Shown here: positions 18,956 through 26,089 of the stretch, piece by piece
Numbering within the stretch: the first letter of the stretch is position 1
How the letters are laid out: every line of letters begins with the position of its first letter
NCBI GenBank assembly: GCA_003151275.1
Contig: PLXC01000026.1
Coordinates: forward strand, 1-64,000
Direction: 5' to 3'
Source of the DNA: Candidatus Melainabacteria bacterium
GTDB taxonomy: Bacteria > Cyanobacteriota > Vampirovibrionia > Obscuribacterales > Obscuribacteraceae
DNA length: 64,000 nucleotides
Position numbers and translations under genes: made by a program
The notes under the pieces: generated by a model
What the model was told of the DNA's origin: nothing
Seen by the model: only the letters and a program-made list of their open reading frames with translations
The model's database searches: none

Positions 18956-19090
18956 ATCGCTAGTCTCCCAATATGACCAACACTGGAAGTCCAGCTGGGC
19001 TGGAGCCTTCAAGGTCTAGAGTCCGTGCGGCCGCCCGAACGTTAGGCTCGGGCGAATCGCCGGCTTCAAAAAAACCATATGAGTTCAAAC

Positions 19091-19732
19091 CTATCTACTA
19101 ATGGTCGCATCCGCAATTAGCCTGTCAGCGCTAAGTTTCACGTCCTCTTCAATGGTGCCCAATTTGTGATCCTTTGGATCTCTTAATTCAGTTGACTGAT
19201 GAAATGCGTGAGGATTTTTGCCGATATCAGTGACGATATGACCTGTAACTAGCAGGTTTCCGCTGCCGTCTTTGACAGTCTCGTCAATTGTGGTGATGCC
19301 ATCTTTTGTTTTGCAAGTGCCGTCGATGACCTTCAGATCTGCACCATTGGTATTTACGTGAAACTTCACATCAGAGTTGAAAATGGACATACTGAATTTC
19401 AAATGAGCTTGTTCTGGAACAGCGGCATTATCAGCGTTTACAACTGTTGCGTCATATTCTTTGGCTGGATGTCCACCCAGAACTGCCATCAACGGAAGTT
19501 TCGCATCACTAAATTTGACAGTGACAGCAGGCTGATCCACTCCATCCAAACTTGAACGGCTGACTGCGTTTCCTCCCGCATCGATCGATACGTCGGCATG
19601 CACTTTTGTGAAAGCTAGGGTCCGCCCCTGACCTAAAAGAGTATCGATAGTTCGCTTTTCTACATCAATCCCCAAAGCTGTAGACAATTTGTAGATGTTT
19701 TCCACCGGGCCCGTTGCAGCAAGGTCTCCCAT
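19091..19732 (-). CDS. hypothetical protein preceded by a triple direct-repeat site
   Basis: 213 residues. AAGGAG lies 7 nt before the ATG, so the start is well supported. The sequence is beta-rich with many Asp/Val/Thr residues (KVHADVSIDAGGNAV, VKFHVNTNGADLKVIDGT, DVKLSADRLIADATIS). It has no signal peptide or membrane segment. No family was recognised. A triple 11-bp direct repeat at 19801-19828 places it in the proposed regulon. Confidence 0.65.
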   Translation of the reverse strand: MGDLAATGPVENIYKLSTALGIDVEKRTIDTLLGQGRTLAFTKVHADVSIDAGGNAVSRSSLDGVDQPAVTVKFSDAKLPLMAVLGGHPAKEYDATVVNADNAAVPEQAHLKFSMSIFNSDVKFHVNTNGADLKVIDGTCKTKDGITTIDETVKDGSGNLLVTGHIVTDIGKNPHAFHQSTELRDPKDHKLGTIEEDVKLSADRLIADATISR

Positions 19733-19800
19733 ACCGGTCTCCTTTCACACATGTATCCGCATGTCCTTAAGCATCTTGCGACAACTCCATGGCAAGTATG

Positions 19801-19828
19801 TGACGCGCTTGTGTCGAAAGCGTGACGG
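19801..19828 (-). promoter_or_regulatory. triple 11-bp-phased regulator site before the 19732 gene
   Basis: Read toward the gene, half-sites CCGTCA, TCGACA and GCGTCA start exactly 11 bp apart. The same spacing and a related hexamer occur at nine other places in this window. The site ends 69 nt before the start codon. Confidence 0.55.
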
Positions 19829-19923
19829 TGGCTAAAACATGGAGATCGGTGGCGTGACTTAGACGTGAGCGAACTTTTCCGAGTGGGAAAAGCAAAGAGA
19901 CGTCCATCGCGGTAGGAGGTGCG

Positions 19924-19957
19924 CCGCCAGGATTCGGTCAACTTTCAATCGTAATAT
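19924..19957 (+). promoter_or_regulatory. regulator site and -10 of the calpain-like gene
   Basis: CCGCCA and CGGTCA are 11 bp apart with GGATT between, matching the core at 24467 and 32702. A -10-like TAATAT lies at 19952-19957, 11 nt after the second half-site. The gene starts about 120 nt further on. Confidence 0.5.
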
Positions 19958-20079
19958 GCGCACAACACCCCATCTCGATCAGTTTCTAAATCCCATTCAA
20001 AGGTGTTAGACGTGCCACTCCCACGCCTGAAGACATGATGGGCGATGTCACAGCATTTTTCAGTTACATGAGGTAGGTA

Positions 20080-21426
20080 ATGATGATTGTCTTCGATGGA
20101 TTTGAATTTACGGGAGGCACCAATGGCAATGCTTTGGAAAAGACTGCAAAACAGCGAAATGTCCCCTACGATACCCTCTCGGCCAGGATCTGGTCTGATG
20201 TATTAGCAGAATCGATGGACCAAAGGCGGTCTAACAGGACTGCTAGCCCGGTGTTTGACAGGCAGGCAGGGTCTATCGAAATAACCCCTCTTGGATTATG
20301 CCGTTTGGATTTTGCTGCGCCAGTTTTAGAGCAGTGTAAGGGCGCTGCAGTAGACAGGACGGAGTCGCTGCCTGAGCTGCGAACCTTCCTGCGGCGCAGC
20401 TGGCCGCCAACCGTAGGCAAGGACACTCTGCGCGACATGATGTTACAAACCAAAAGCAATGTCAATAACGTCGCTTTCCTTGCGGCTCTATACGATAACT
20501 ACGATGGTATCCATCAACTTAGTCAACCAGCGCACCAGAATATGACTCGTGAAGACGTGCACCAGTTTCTCGGGCTCCTGGATAGCCATGCTAACAATGA
20601 AAGCCTAACCACTGCTCAAACGGAATTGGTGAACAAGGTTCTGGCTTCCGCTCGTTCCTACCAGGAGCAGTATGGGCGATACTCAACCGAGCTCTTTGCT
20701 AACCGTGATCATCCGCAGGCTAGCATCACGCCTCAAGGCTGCCTGCAGTCCTGGACCATCGGCAATTGTTATTTGGTATCTGCGATCGCGTCGCTCGCTC
20801 GATTCAATCCTGCCCTAATTCAGCAAATGATTGAGAAAGAGGATGATCACACCTACCGTGTCACATTTCCGGGAAGGGAGCCAGTTACCGTGGCAGCACC
20901 GACCCTGGGAGAGCTTGCTTATTATGGCATCGGCAGCCCTCAAGGTGTATGGGCTGCCGTACTTCAGAAAGCGTACGGAAAGCTGTGGGCTGCCAACGCC
21001 CCCCGCCCGATTGAAGGTGGTGACGGTGGCTCTGTTTTCAACGACGGACTGCGCAAGCTGATGGACAGGACGACTTTCAGCCAGTGGAACTGGAATACTT
21101 CCTACAGGGAAATGACCTATTACTTGATGCTGTCTTTGAGCAACAGATCTCCTGTTACTGCCAGCATAATTGACATCAATCCGTTTTCGGATGATTACAA
21201 TGCCAGTGGATTGGCAAGAAATCACGACTATGCAGTGACCGGTTTCGTTCCAAATCTCGATGATGCCAGGATGGGCACGATCACTATCTATAATCCTCAT
21301 GGGCGCCAAAAATGGACAAATGGACGCACTCCTGTTGGTATCACCGACCTGGGACCCGGCATGTTTAGCATGTCGTTGGAAATGTTCAACTCTGAGTTCT
21401 CGCGGCTAAACTACGTTAAACGCTGA
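20080..21426 (+). CDS. calpain-like (C2 family) cysteine protease
   Basis: 448 residues, no signal peptide. The calpain catalytic triad can be read: C230 in IGNCYLVSAIASLA, H382 in NHDYAVTGF, and N405 in ITIYNPHG. The His-Asn spacing of 23 residues is normal for calpains. The first 200 residues are unrelated and could be a targeting or pro-region. Calpain-family enzymes make limited cuts in target proteins; in animals they need Ca2+, which cannot be judged here. GAGGTAGG precedes a double ATG. Its 3' end overlaps the convergent next gene by 11 nt. With its regulator site, an effector role is plausible but unproven. Confidence 0.85.
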   Translation: MMIVFDGFEFTGGTNGNALEKTAKQRNVPYDTLSARIWSDVLAESMDQRRSNRTASPVFDRQAGSIEITPLGLCRLDFAAPVLEQCKGAAVDRTESLPELRTFLRRSWPPTVGKDTLRDMMLQTKSNVNNVAFLAALYDNYDGIHQLSQPAHQNMTREDVHQFLGLLDSHANNESLTTAQTELVNKVLASARSYQEQYGRYSTELFANRDHPQASITPQGCLQSWTIGNCYLVSAIASLARFNPALIQQMIEKEDDHTYRVTFPGREPVTVAAPTLGELAYYGIGSPQGVWAAVLQKAYGKLWAANAPRPIEGGDGGSVFNDGLRKLMDRTTFSQWNWNTSYREMTYYLMLSLSNRSPVTASIIDINPFSDDYNASGLARNHDYAVTGFVPNLDDARMGTITIYNPHGRQKWTNGRTPVGITDLGPGMFSMSLEMFNSEFSRLNYVKR

Positions 21427-21907
21427 TGTTCCCGAGACCCAAATTTCCTGATCCGGAATCTTGCTCGTGTGGCGGACGCCGCCCAGGAGATTGAGGGCTC
21501 CCTGCAGGTTCGTCAAAATGGAAGAAAAATCCTTGCTCCCTTAGCCTCTGAATTGCTTCAGGGTGGAAAATCCATTCAACTTGCCCTGGGCGATCGTGAA
21601 TGTCCCTCTTTCTGAGCAAAGGCAATCTTCCTACATCCGGGGGAATCGGTGCTCCAGTTTGCGACCTCAGTTGTCGTGCAAGGTCCGCTGATATCGCCAC
21701 ACCGACTATTGTAGGGGTGCCGCCAGCGCCGTGTTCGCTCGCCGTTGCCAATTGATCGGTGGTCATAAATTGACCGCGGTGCCTTCCGCCGGTCGTCGAA
21801 AGGGTCCCACCCTGTTGGCTGACGTACTCCTGCGCAGACATGGGAGTGGTGCCGTGCAAAAACACTTCAAATTGTCCTTCTGGAAATCTTGCTCTCAACC
21901 CCGACAT
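21416..21907 (-). CDS. possible ADP-ribosyltransferase-like protein, perhaps 5'-truncated
   Basis: 163 residues. The segment VFLHGTTPMSAQEYVSQQGG followed by GRHRGQFMTTDQLATASEHG has the H-G-T ... (F/Y)-x-T-x-x-x-x-A pattern of ADP-ribosyltransferase-like folds (DUF3990/HYD1-type toxins). I cannot place a catalytic Glu with confidence. No ribosome site precedes the ATG. The frame stays open for 15 codons upstream of it and then meets a stop inside a reverse-transcriptase remnant, so an older N-terminus may have been lost by insertion or rearrangement. It is convergent with the calpain-like gene. Confidence 0.45.
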   Translation of the reverse strand: MSGLRARFPEGQFEVFLHGTTPMSAQEYVSQQGGTLSTTGGRHRGQFMTTDQLATASEHGAGGTPTIVGVAISADLARQLRSQTGAPIPPDVGRLPLLRKRDIHDRPGQVEWIFHPEAIQRLREQGFFFHFDEPAGSPQSPGRRPPHEQDSGSGNLGLGNISV

Positions 21908-22210
21908 GTGTGCAGCAACAGCCAGTCTGGTGTCCGGATAACGCCACTATCGGTGGTGTGAAAGAAATCTGCCTCTACATAACCGGCTTTGAGCCACGCA
22001 CGTATAAGCTCACGACCGGGCAGTGATCCGATGGCTTTCAGTATGTGTTCGTGTGAAATTTGGTCAAAGGCACTTTTAAGGTCGGCATCTAGTATCCATG
22101 GACGCCGACTGTTGCCTTTCAAGTAATTCCAGCAGTGTTCAAATAGCGTCGTGAATACTTCTTCCAGGTCGGAAGCCATAACTGTCCACGATTTGCGATT
22201 GTAGTTCTCG
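21895..22210 (-). pseudogene. remnant of a group II intron reverse transcriptase
   Basis: Two frames together give the core of an LtrA-type reverse transcriptase. SYGFRPGRSIHDAI is followed, after a frameshift near 22143, by HCWNYLKGNSRRPWILDADL, AFDQISHEHILKAIGSLPGR and ELIRAWLKAGYVEADFFHTT. These match the blocks normally written YGFRPGRS-HDA and LDADIKGAFD. The catalytic YADD block and everything after it are missing, because the frame runs into unrelated sequence after TTDSGV. No intron domain V was recognised. This is a dead fragment of a mobile element. Confidence 0.85.
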
Positions 22211-22212
22211 TG

Positions 22213-23484
22213 TTAGTGCATGATTAGTCGATTGTAGTTATGCCAGGCTTGATCAAAGAGCGCTTGCGGAATTACTCCGGTTTCGTGCGATCCGTCAGGT
22301 TTAAAGTTAAATTCATGCAGAAAGCTTCCATCGCCAGCCCGGAACCTGAACATACTTCCGTCAGAGTGTTGAACTTCGACTGAAGAATGGTGAGCATCTC
22401 GCGAGCATCGGAACGTATCAGTATGCCTACCGGTCGGGTCCAATCGATATAATGTGCATGTGCCTCCGTTGCTAGTTCCCCGCTCTTCACTTGAACCATC
22501 GGAATAACGCCACGACTCCAACGTGCCGCACACGTCTTGTCTGGTCCAGTCTGCGATGGGTCTCGGTTGACCAGGGTTATAGTCCAGGGGATGCACCTTA
22601 CGAGCAGTTTGTCGGACGTCCTCATCTCTATCGCTGCACAGACTAATTATGTCCGCAAGCGGTATGTTGCGATTGTGAACAACGGTAAATCTGACACCAC
22701 TATCTGGATCTGAAGCGAGTCTGGTTAGATCCGCCAGCGGTGTATGAGTATTTCCAGCAATGCGGCATCTCACATCACTTGCTGGATCTGAAGCGAGCCT
22801 GGTTAGATCCGCCAGCGGCGTATGAGGATTGCTGGCAATGAGACATCGCACCTCGCTATCTGGATCTGAAGCGAGTCTGGTTAGATCTGCCGGCGGCAGT
22901 GTACGAGGATTCCGCAAACATGCACATCGCACTGATGCAATTGGATCGGCGCTAAGACGTGTCAGATCGGTGGGGAGTATATTGCAATTTTGAGCAACAT
23001 ACTCCCTAACATTATGGTTTGGATCCGCGGCAAGTTGCGTTAGAGTGACAGGAAGTGTACGGTAATTTGCAGCGACCGCGCCTCTAACGTCCAGATCTGG
23101 ATCGGTGGCAAGCCGGGCTAAATCGGCAGACATGGTACGTTGGTTGCGGGCCACCTGATATCTAACTGCCAAGAATTGGCTGGTGACAAATGAACTCAGA
23201 TAGGATGGCAACACATTGCGGTTAGTGACCTCGTCCAGTTGCATATTTCGCCATTTTTCAGGGTCTTGTCGCCATGGCTCTTTGCCATCCACGGTCGACG
23301 CGCTTGCTTCTTTATCCGTGATTGCCGCATCCTTCGCCTGGATTGGCACCGCCGAAGTCCGCCTGGAGACAGCTGCAACGTCCATGTTAAAAATCTCGTC
23401 AAACATTCTGCCTGCTACCTGAGCCGCCAAGCTCTCATCAGTAACCCTGGTGCAGTGTTCCTTAGCATTAAATTGTTCGAACAT
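22213..23484 (-). CDS. leucine-rich variant (LRV) repeat protein
   Basis: 423 residues, no signal peptide. From about residue 105 to 295 there are eight repeats of about 24 residues with the pattern P-x-x-x-L-x-x-L-A-x-D-x-x-x-x-V-R-x-x-(V/I)-A-x-N. Examples are TPLADLTRLASDPDSEVRCL and TLPVTLTQLAADPNHNVREY. LRV arrays form curved solenoids that bind other molecules. The C-terminal 110 residues (GTLESWRYSDGSSEERG, GSFLHEFNFKPDGSHETG) are a beta-rich domain of unknown type. Three DNA repeats near 22700-22910 are almost identical, showing recent expansion. A regulator site lies 85 nt upstream. Confidence 0.8.
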   Translation of the reverse strand: MFEQFNAKEHCTRVTDESLAAQVAGRMFDEIFNMDVAAVSRRTSAVPIQAKDAAITDKEASASTVDGKEPWRQDPEKWRNMQLDEVTNRNVLPSYLSSFVTSQFLAVRYQVARNQRTMSADLARLATDPDLDVRGAVAANYRTLPVTLTQLAADPNHNVREYVAQNCNILPTDLTRLSADPIASVRCACLRNPRTLPPADLTRLASDPDSEVRCLIASNPHTPLADLTRLASDPASDVRCRIAGNTHTPLADLTRLASDPDSGVRFTVVHNRNIPLADIISLCSDRDEDVRQTARKVHPLDYNPGQPRPIADWTRQDVCGTLESWRYSDGSSEERGTSNGGTCTLYRLDPTGRHTDTFRCSRDAHHSSVEVQHSDGSMFRFRAGDGSFLHEFNFKPDGSHETGVIPQALFDQAWHNYNRLIMH

Positions 23485-23568
23485 TTTTAAGACCTCGCTT
23501 GGAGAATAAAAGTTTTTGTATCCTTGTCGTTCCGATTCGTTGGCAAAACCAATTCTCGACTTTGCGCC

Positions 23569-23585
23569 TGACCAAGTCCTGACGG
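23569..23585 (-). promoter_or_regulatory. 11-bp-phased regulator site before the LRV gene
   Basis: Read toward the gene: CCGTCAGGACTTGGTCA. The half-sites CCGTCA and TGGTCA are 11 bp apart. The core CAGGACTTGGTCAG matches those at 24467 and 32702 with one change. Confidence 0.6.
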
Positions 23586-23675
23586 CTCTGTTGCAAAAAC
23601 TGCTAAATTTCTAAGTTGCGAACAGCTTTTTGGTAATCGCCCTCAATGGCTGCGAGTGAAAGATGTTGGTAAAGC

Positions 23676-24011
23676 TCAAGGAAACGAGTTTCGACCGCCT
23701 GAGTTCACCTCTTGGGTTAGATTCAACAAGGCAGCATCAGTGTCACCCGCATGAAGCGTAATCGAATTTCCTTCGCTACCGCTTTCGTGTCCAATCATCC
23801 TGGCGATCACCTGATTGGACTGATCACGAATCTCATATTCGGTTTGACCAGCAGATTTTCTTAAGCCAATAGTGCCAGGGCCGGAGCGCCAGGTGTCGAG
23901 AGCAAAGCCGATCAGGCAGTCATATGCTTGTTGAGACAGGGCGCGCCCTGCTGGGCTCGGCTGAGCAAGAGTGTTCCGTTCTGGTTGGTCCGGGTTGTCG
24001 ATTCTTGTCAT
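23676..24011 (-). CDS. hypothetical protein
   Basis: 111 residues. A polar N-terminus is followed by QQAYDCLIGFALDTWRSGPG and a beta-rich part (EYEIRDQSNQVIARMIGHES, SITLHAGDTDAALLNLTQEV). Composition is protein-like, but the ribosome site is weak. No family was recognised. Confidence 0.45.
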   Translation of the reverse strand: MTRIDNPDQPERNTLAQPSPAGRALSQQAYDCLIGFALDTWRSGPGTIGLRKSAGQTEYEIRDQSNQVIARMIGHESGSEGNSITLHAGDTDAALLNLTQEVNSGGRNSFP

Positions 24012-24091
24012 TGATTCATGATCCGTCGCAGATGTTCTACGAACGATCTACCCTGTTTATTGTATTGAGTCATGCCTATCGATTTAACTCC

Positions 24092-24117
24092 CAGTGGCAC
24101 CATTAGCGGTGCCACTG
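24092..24117. repeat. perfect hairpin with GCACC-N6-GGTGC tip
   Basis: CAGTGGCACC and GGTGCCACTG pair perfectly over 10 bp around the loop ATTAGC. It lies between two minus-strand genes without a T-run. The tip resembles those at 9400 and 35432. Confidence 0.7.
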
Positions 24118-24193
24118 TCCGACGGGAACTAGCGTTTTTGGGAACCAGGCCGACAGGCACGTGTTGAGTTATGGATCAGCCGTGTATCTGGTC

Positions 24194-24421
24194 TTACAGA
24201 CCCTCTAAGGCTGAGATCATCGGTCCGAATCCCACCAGGTTGTAGCTTTCAGTGACCAGCTTGCTTAGTAAAGTTTGGCGGTTCGACTCTGTGCAGACGT
24301 CTGCCAGGTGCCAGATCAATTGCTGAACTGCCGACTCTTCTCTTGTCGTCTCGTGGGCATCAACCAAACTGCCTACTATGGCAAGGTCAGGAAGTGTAAA
24401 ACTTGTTTCTGCCGCTATCAT
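24194..24421 (-). CDS. small hypothetical protein of the regulon
   Basis: 75 residues from the ATG at 24421, chosen because GGAGGA lies 6 nt upstream; a TTG seven codons earlier is less likely. The sequence is helical, MIAAETSFTLPDLAIVGSLV then ESAVQQLIWHLADVCTESNR. No family or signal peptide is seen. It has the best-formed promoter of the set: a regulator site at 24467-24483 and a -10-like TATACG 9 nt later. Confidence 0.65.
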   Translation of the reverse strand: MIAAETSFTLPDLAIVGSLVDAHETTREESAVQQLIWHLADVCTESNRQTLLSKLVTESYNLVGFGPMISALEGL

Positions 24422-24451
24422 TGTCTGTCCTCCAACGCTCAACTTAAGAAG

Positions 24452-24483
24452 CGTATAGAGAATCTCTGACCAAATCCTGACCG
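24452..24483 (-). promoter_or_regulatory. regulator site plus -10 before the 24421 gene
   Basis: Read toward the gene: CGGTCAGGATTTGGTCA (24483-24467), then nine bases, then TATACG (24457-24452). The half-sites are 11 bp apart. The spacing of the second half-site to the -10 is that of promoters activated by PhoB-type regulators. Confidence 0.6.
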
Positions 24484-24621
24484 AGGTCAGTATGGTGCAT
24501 CAACGATTGAACCAGGGCACGGAAAAATGATTTCCTTCGTGAATTGACGCTAGAGTCACAAGTTCGAGCCGCCACCACCGGCAGAGCCATCAGGATCTGC
24601 CCAGTTGGGCGGCGAGCCAGG

Positions 24622-24648
24622 AGCGCAGAGTGAAAAAATCACTCTGCG
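24622..24648. terminator. perfect 11-bp hairpin after the 24669 gene
   Basis: GCGCAGAGTGA (24622-24632) pairs perfectly with TCACTCTGCGC (24638-24648) across an A5 loop. It lies about 20 nt after the stop of the minus-strand gene. There is no T-run outside the stem, so it may protect an mRNA end or slow polymerase rather than terminate by itself. Confidence 0.5.
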
Positions 24649-24668
24649 CCCCTGATCCGGACATTATA

Positions 24669-25826
24669 TTACTGATGGTCTAACTTCGATTCTAGACTTT
24701 TCTTGAGAGGACCGAAGTGGATGCCCTGTTCTGGCAGCATGTTGTCACTCACCTTCTTAGAATAGTTGCGGTCGAACTTGGGTGAGAAGTAGGTGTCATA
24801 TTGGATGCGCTGTTGCGATAGCGCCTCCTCGAAGATCCCCTGACTCTTTTTATCTAGGTTCCGCGCCAGATCGCGCACATCGTGAAATTGTGGATGATCG
24901 GCGTAGGGATTAACGATATTGGGATCGATGCGCGCTATGTCAGCAAGTTGATGGGCCATCTCCCTAGAATCTCCACTGGCACCACGACGGTTTAGGAAGC
25001 TTGCATAGTCCAGCCGGCTGCGTACAGCAGTGTCACTGATTCGCTGCAGGTCACGACAATCTCTGTTGGCATTTTCACTGCGATTGTTCATACTGTCGCG
25101 CTCAATTACCTGTTGGTATATCTCGGGGTATAACTTGAGCAAAGTGTCCCTTTGTTTTGAACCAGGCTCACTGTTCACGAGGTGGTTGACGTATTTCATT
25201 TCTGACGGTTTAAGATCATTGATCATGTTGTCAATCTTTTTTTCCTTAGCTAACAGATCTTCTTTTCTTTGCGTCACTGACGTTCGAGCCTGATCGATTT
25301 CATCAGCCAGATTCGGATGTGCGCGCATTGCCCGATCGGAGGCCCCGATGCTCCTAATGAAATTGTTTTCCCACTGCGGATTGTTCAATACGCGTTGAGC
25401 GGCTTCCGCCTGTGCAGCCGTAATGGCTCGCTCAACTGCGCTGTTTGGATCATCTGCGTTGGACTTGATTTTGAAATCGCCTGTTTTGGCCAAAGCGCCG
25501 TCAAGCGTTACGAAACTGGCCCCATCTGCAACAATTCCGAATTTCTTTTGCTTCTCAGTTGCCTCTGGCTCGGTGAACATCTTTACACCTCTGGTTTCTG
25601 CCGATTTTTTGCCGCTTACCCCGAAGTCAAAAATCGGACTCATTACTAGCTCGGTGCTGTTGGGGCTGCCACTGGCGACATCCGCGCGAACGTTCTTTTT
25701 TGACCAAGTGTCCCTAATCACGTCATCAATCGCGGTCGGATTTCTGATACTAGCCGCGGTGCCATCCTTTACTGATTTGATGGACTGATTTTCGAGTGAC
25801 GGCACGTTTGTACTTTCCAATGTCAT
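24669..25826 (-). CDS. hypothetical helical protein of the regulon
   Basis: 385 residues from the ATG at 25826, which has GGAGG 8 nt upstream; a TTG at 25832 is too close to that site. No signal peptide. The N-terminal third is low in structure (TNVPSLENQSIKSVKDGTAA). A Gly/Lys segment near residue 75-125 contains GIVADGASFVTLDGALAKTG. From about residue 180 the protein is mostly charged helices (SVTQRKEDLLAKEKKIDNMI). No catalytic motif or family was recognised. It is divergent from the split-kinase operon and shares its intergenic region and regulator site. Confidence 0.65.
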   Translation of the reverse strand: MTLESTNVPSLENQSIKSVKDGTAASIRNPTAIDDVIRDTWSKKNVRADVASGSPNSTELVMSPIFDFGVSGKKSAETRGVKMFTEPEATEKQKKFGIVADGASFVTLDGALAKTGDFKIKSNADDPNSAVERAITAAQAEAAQRVLNNPQWENNFIRSIGASDRAMRAHPNLADEIDQARTSVTQRKEDLLAKEKKIDNMINDLKPSEMKYVNHLVNSEPGSKQRDTLLKLYPEIYQQVIERDSMNNRSENANRDCRDLQRISDTAVRSRLDYASFLNRRGASGDSREMAHQLADIARIDPNIVNPYADHPQFHDVRDLARNLDKKSQGIFEEALSQQRIQYDTYFSPKFDRNYSKKVSDNMLPEQGIHFGPLKKSLESKLDHQ

Positions 25827-25973
25827 ATTCAATTCCTCCAGACGGTCTTAGTATTTCTGCGTGATCGCGTTTTTACGCACCATGGATGACACCATAGAAT
25901 TTTGCTATTCTGTGTGCGATTATTCTTGCCCGTTGCGTTCCACCTGCAACATCGAAAGCCTAACTCCATGACC

Positions 25974-25990
25974 TGACCAATTCTTGACCA
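25974..25990 (-). promoter_or_regulatory. regulator site in the divergent region of the kinase operon
   Basis: Read to the minus-strand gene: TGGTCAAGAATTGGTCA, two identical TGGTCA half-sites 11 bp apart. It sits between the 25826 gene (about 150 nt away) and the first kinase gene (about 100 nt away), so it could control either or both. Confidence 0.55.
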
Positions 25991-26089
25991 AACAGTCTAT
26001 CCACTTCATTGCAGTTAGCTTTTTGGCTTTACTGGCTCGATCCAATGGCGTAAACTGTGCGGACCTCAAAGGTATTTGGGTGTCATAAG

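Noticed and set aside
19031..19054. GCCCGA / TCGGGC inverted repeat as the terminator of the 19091 gene
   Set aside because: The stem is only 6 bp and no T-run follows on the minus strand.
22600..23180. Regular repeats that look CRISPR-like at first sight
   Set aside because: They are in frame, without spacers, and encode LRV units of the protein from 22213-23484.
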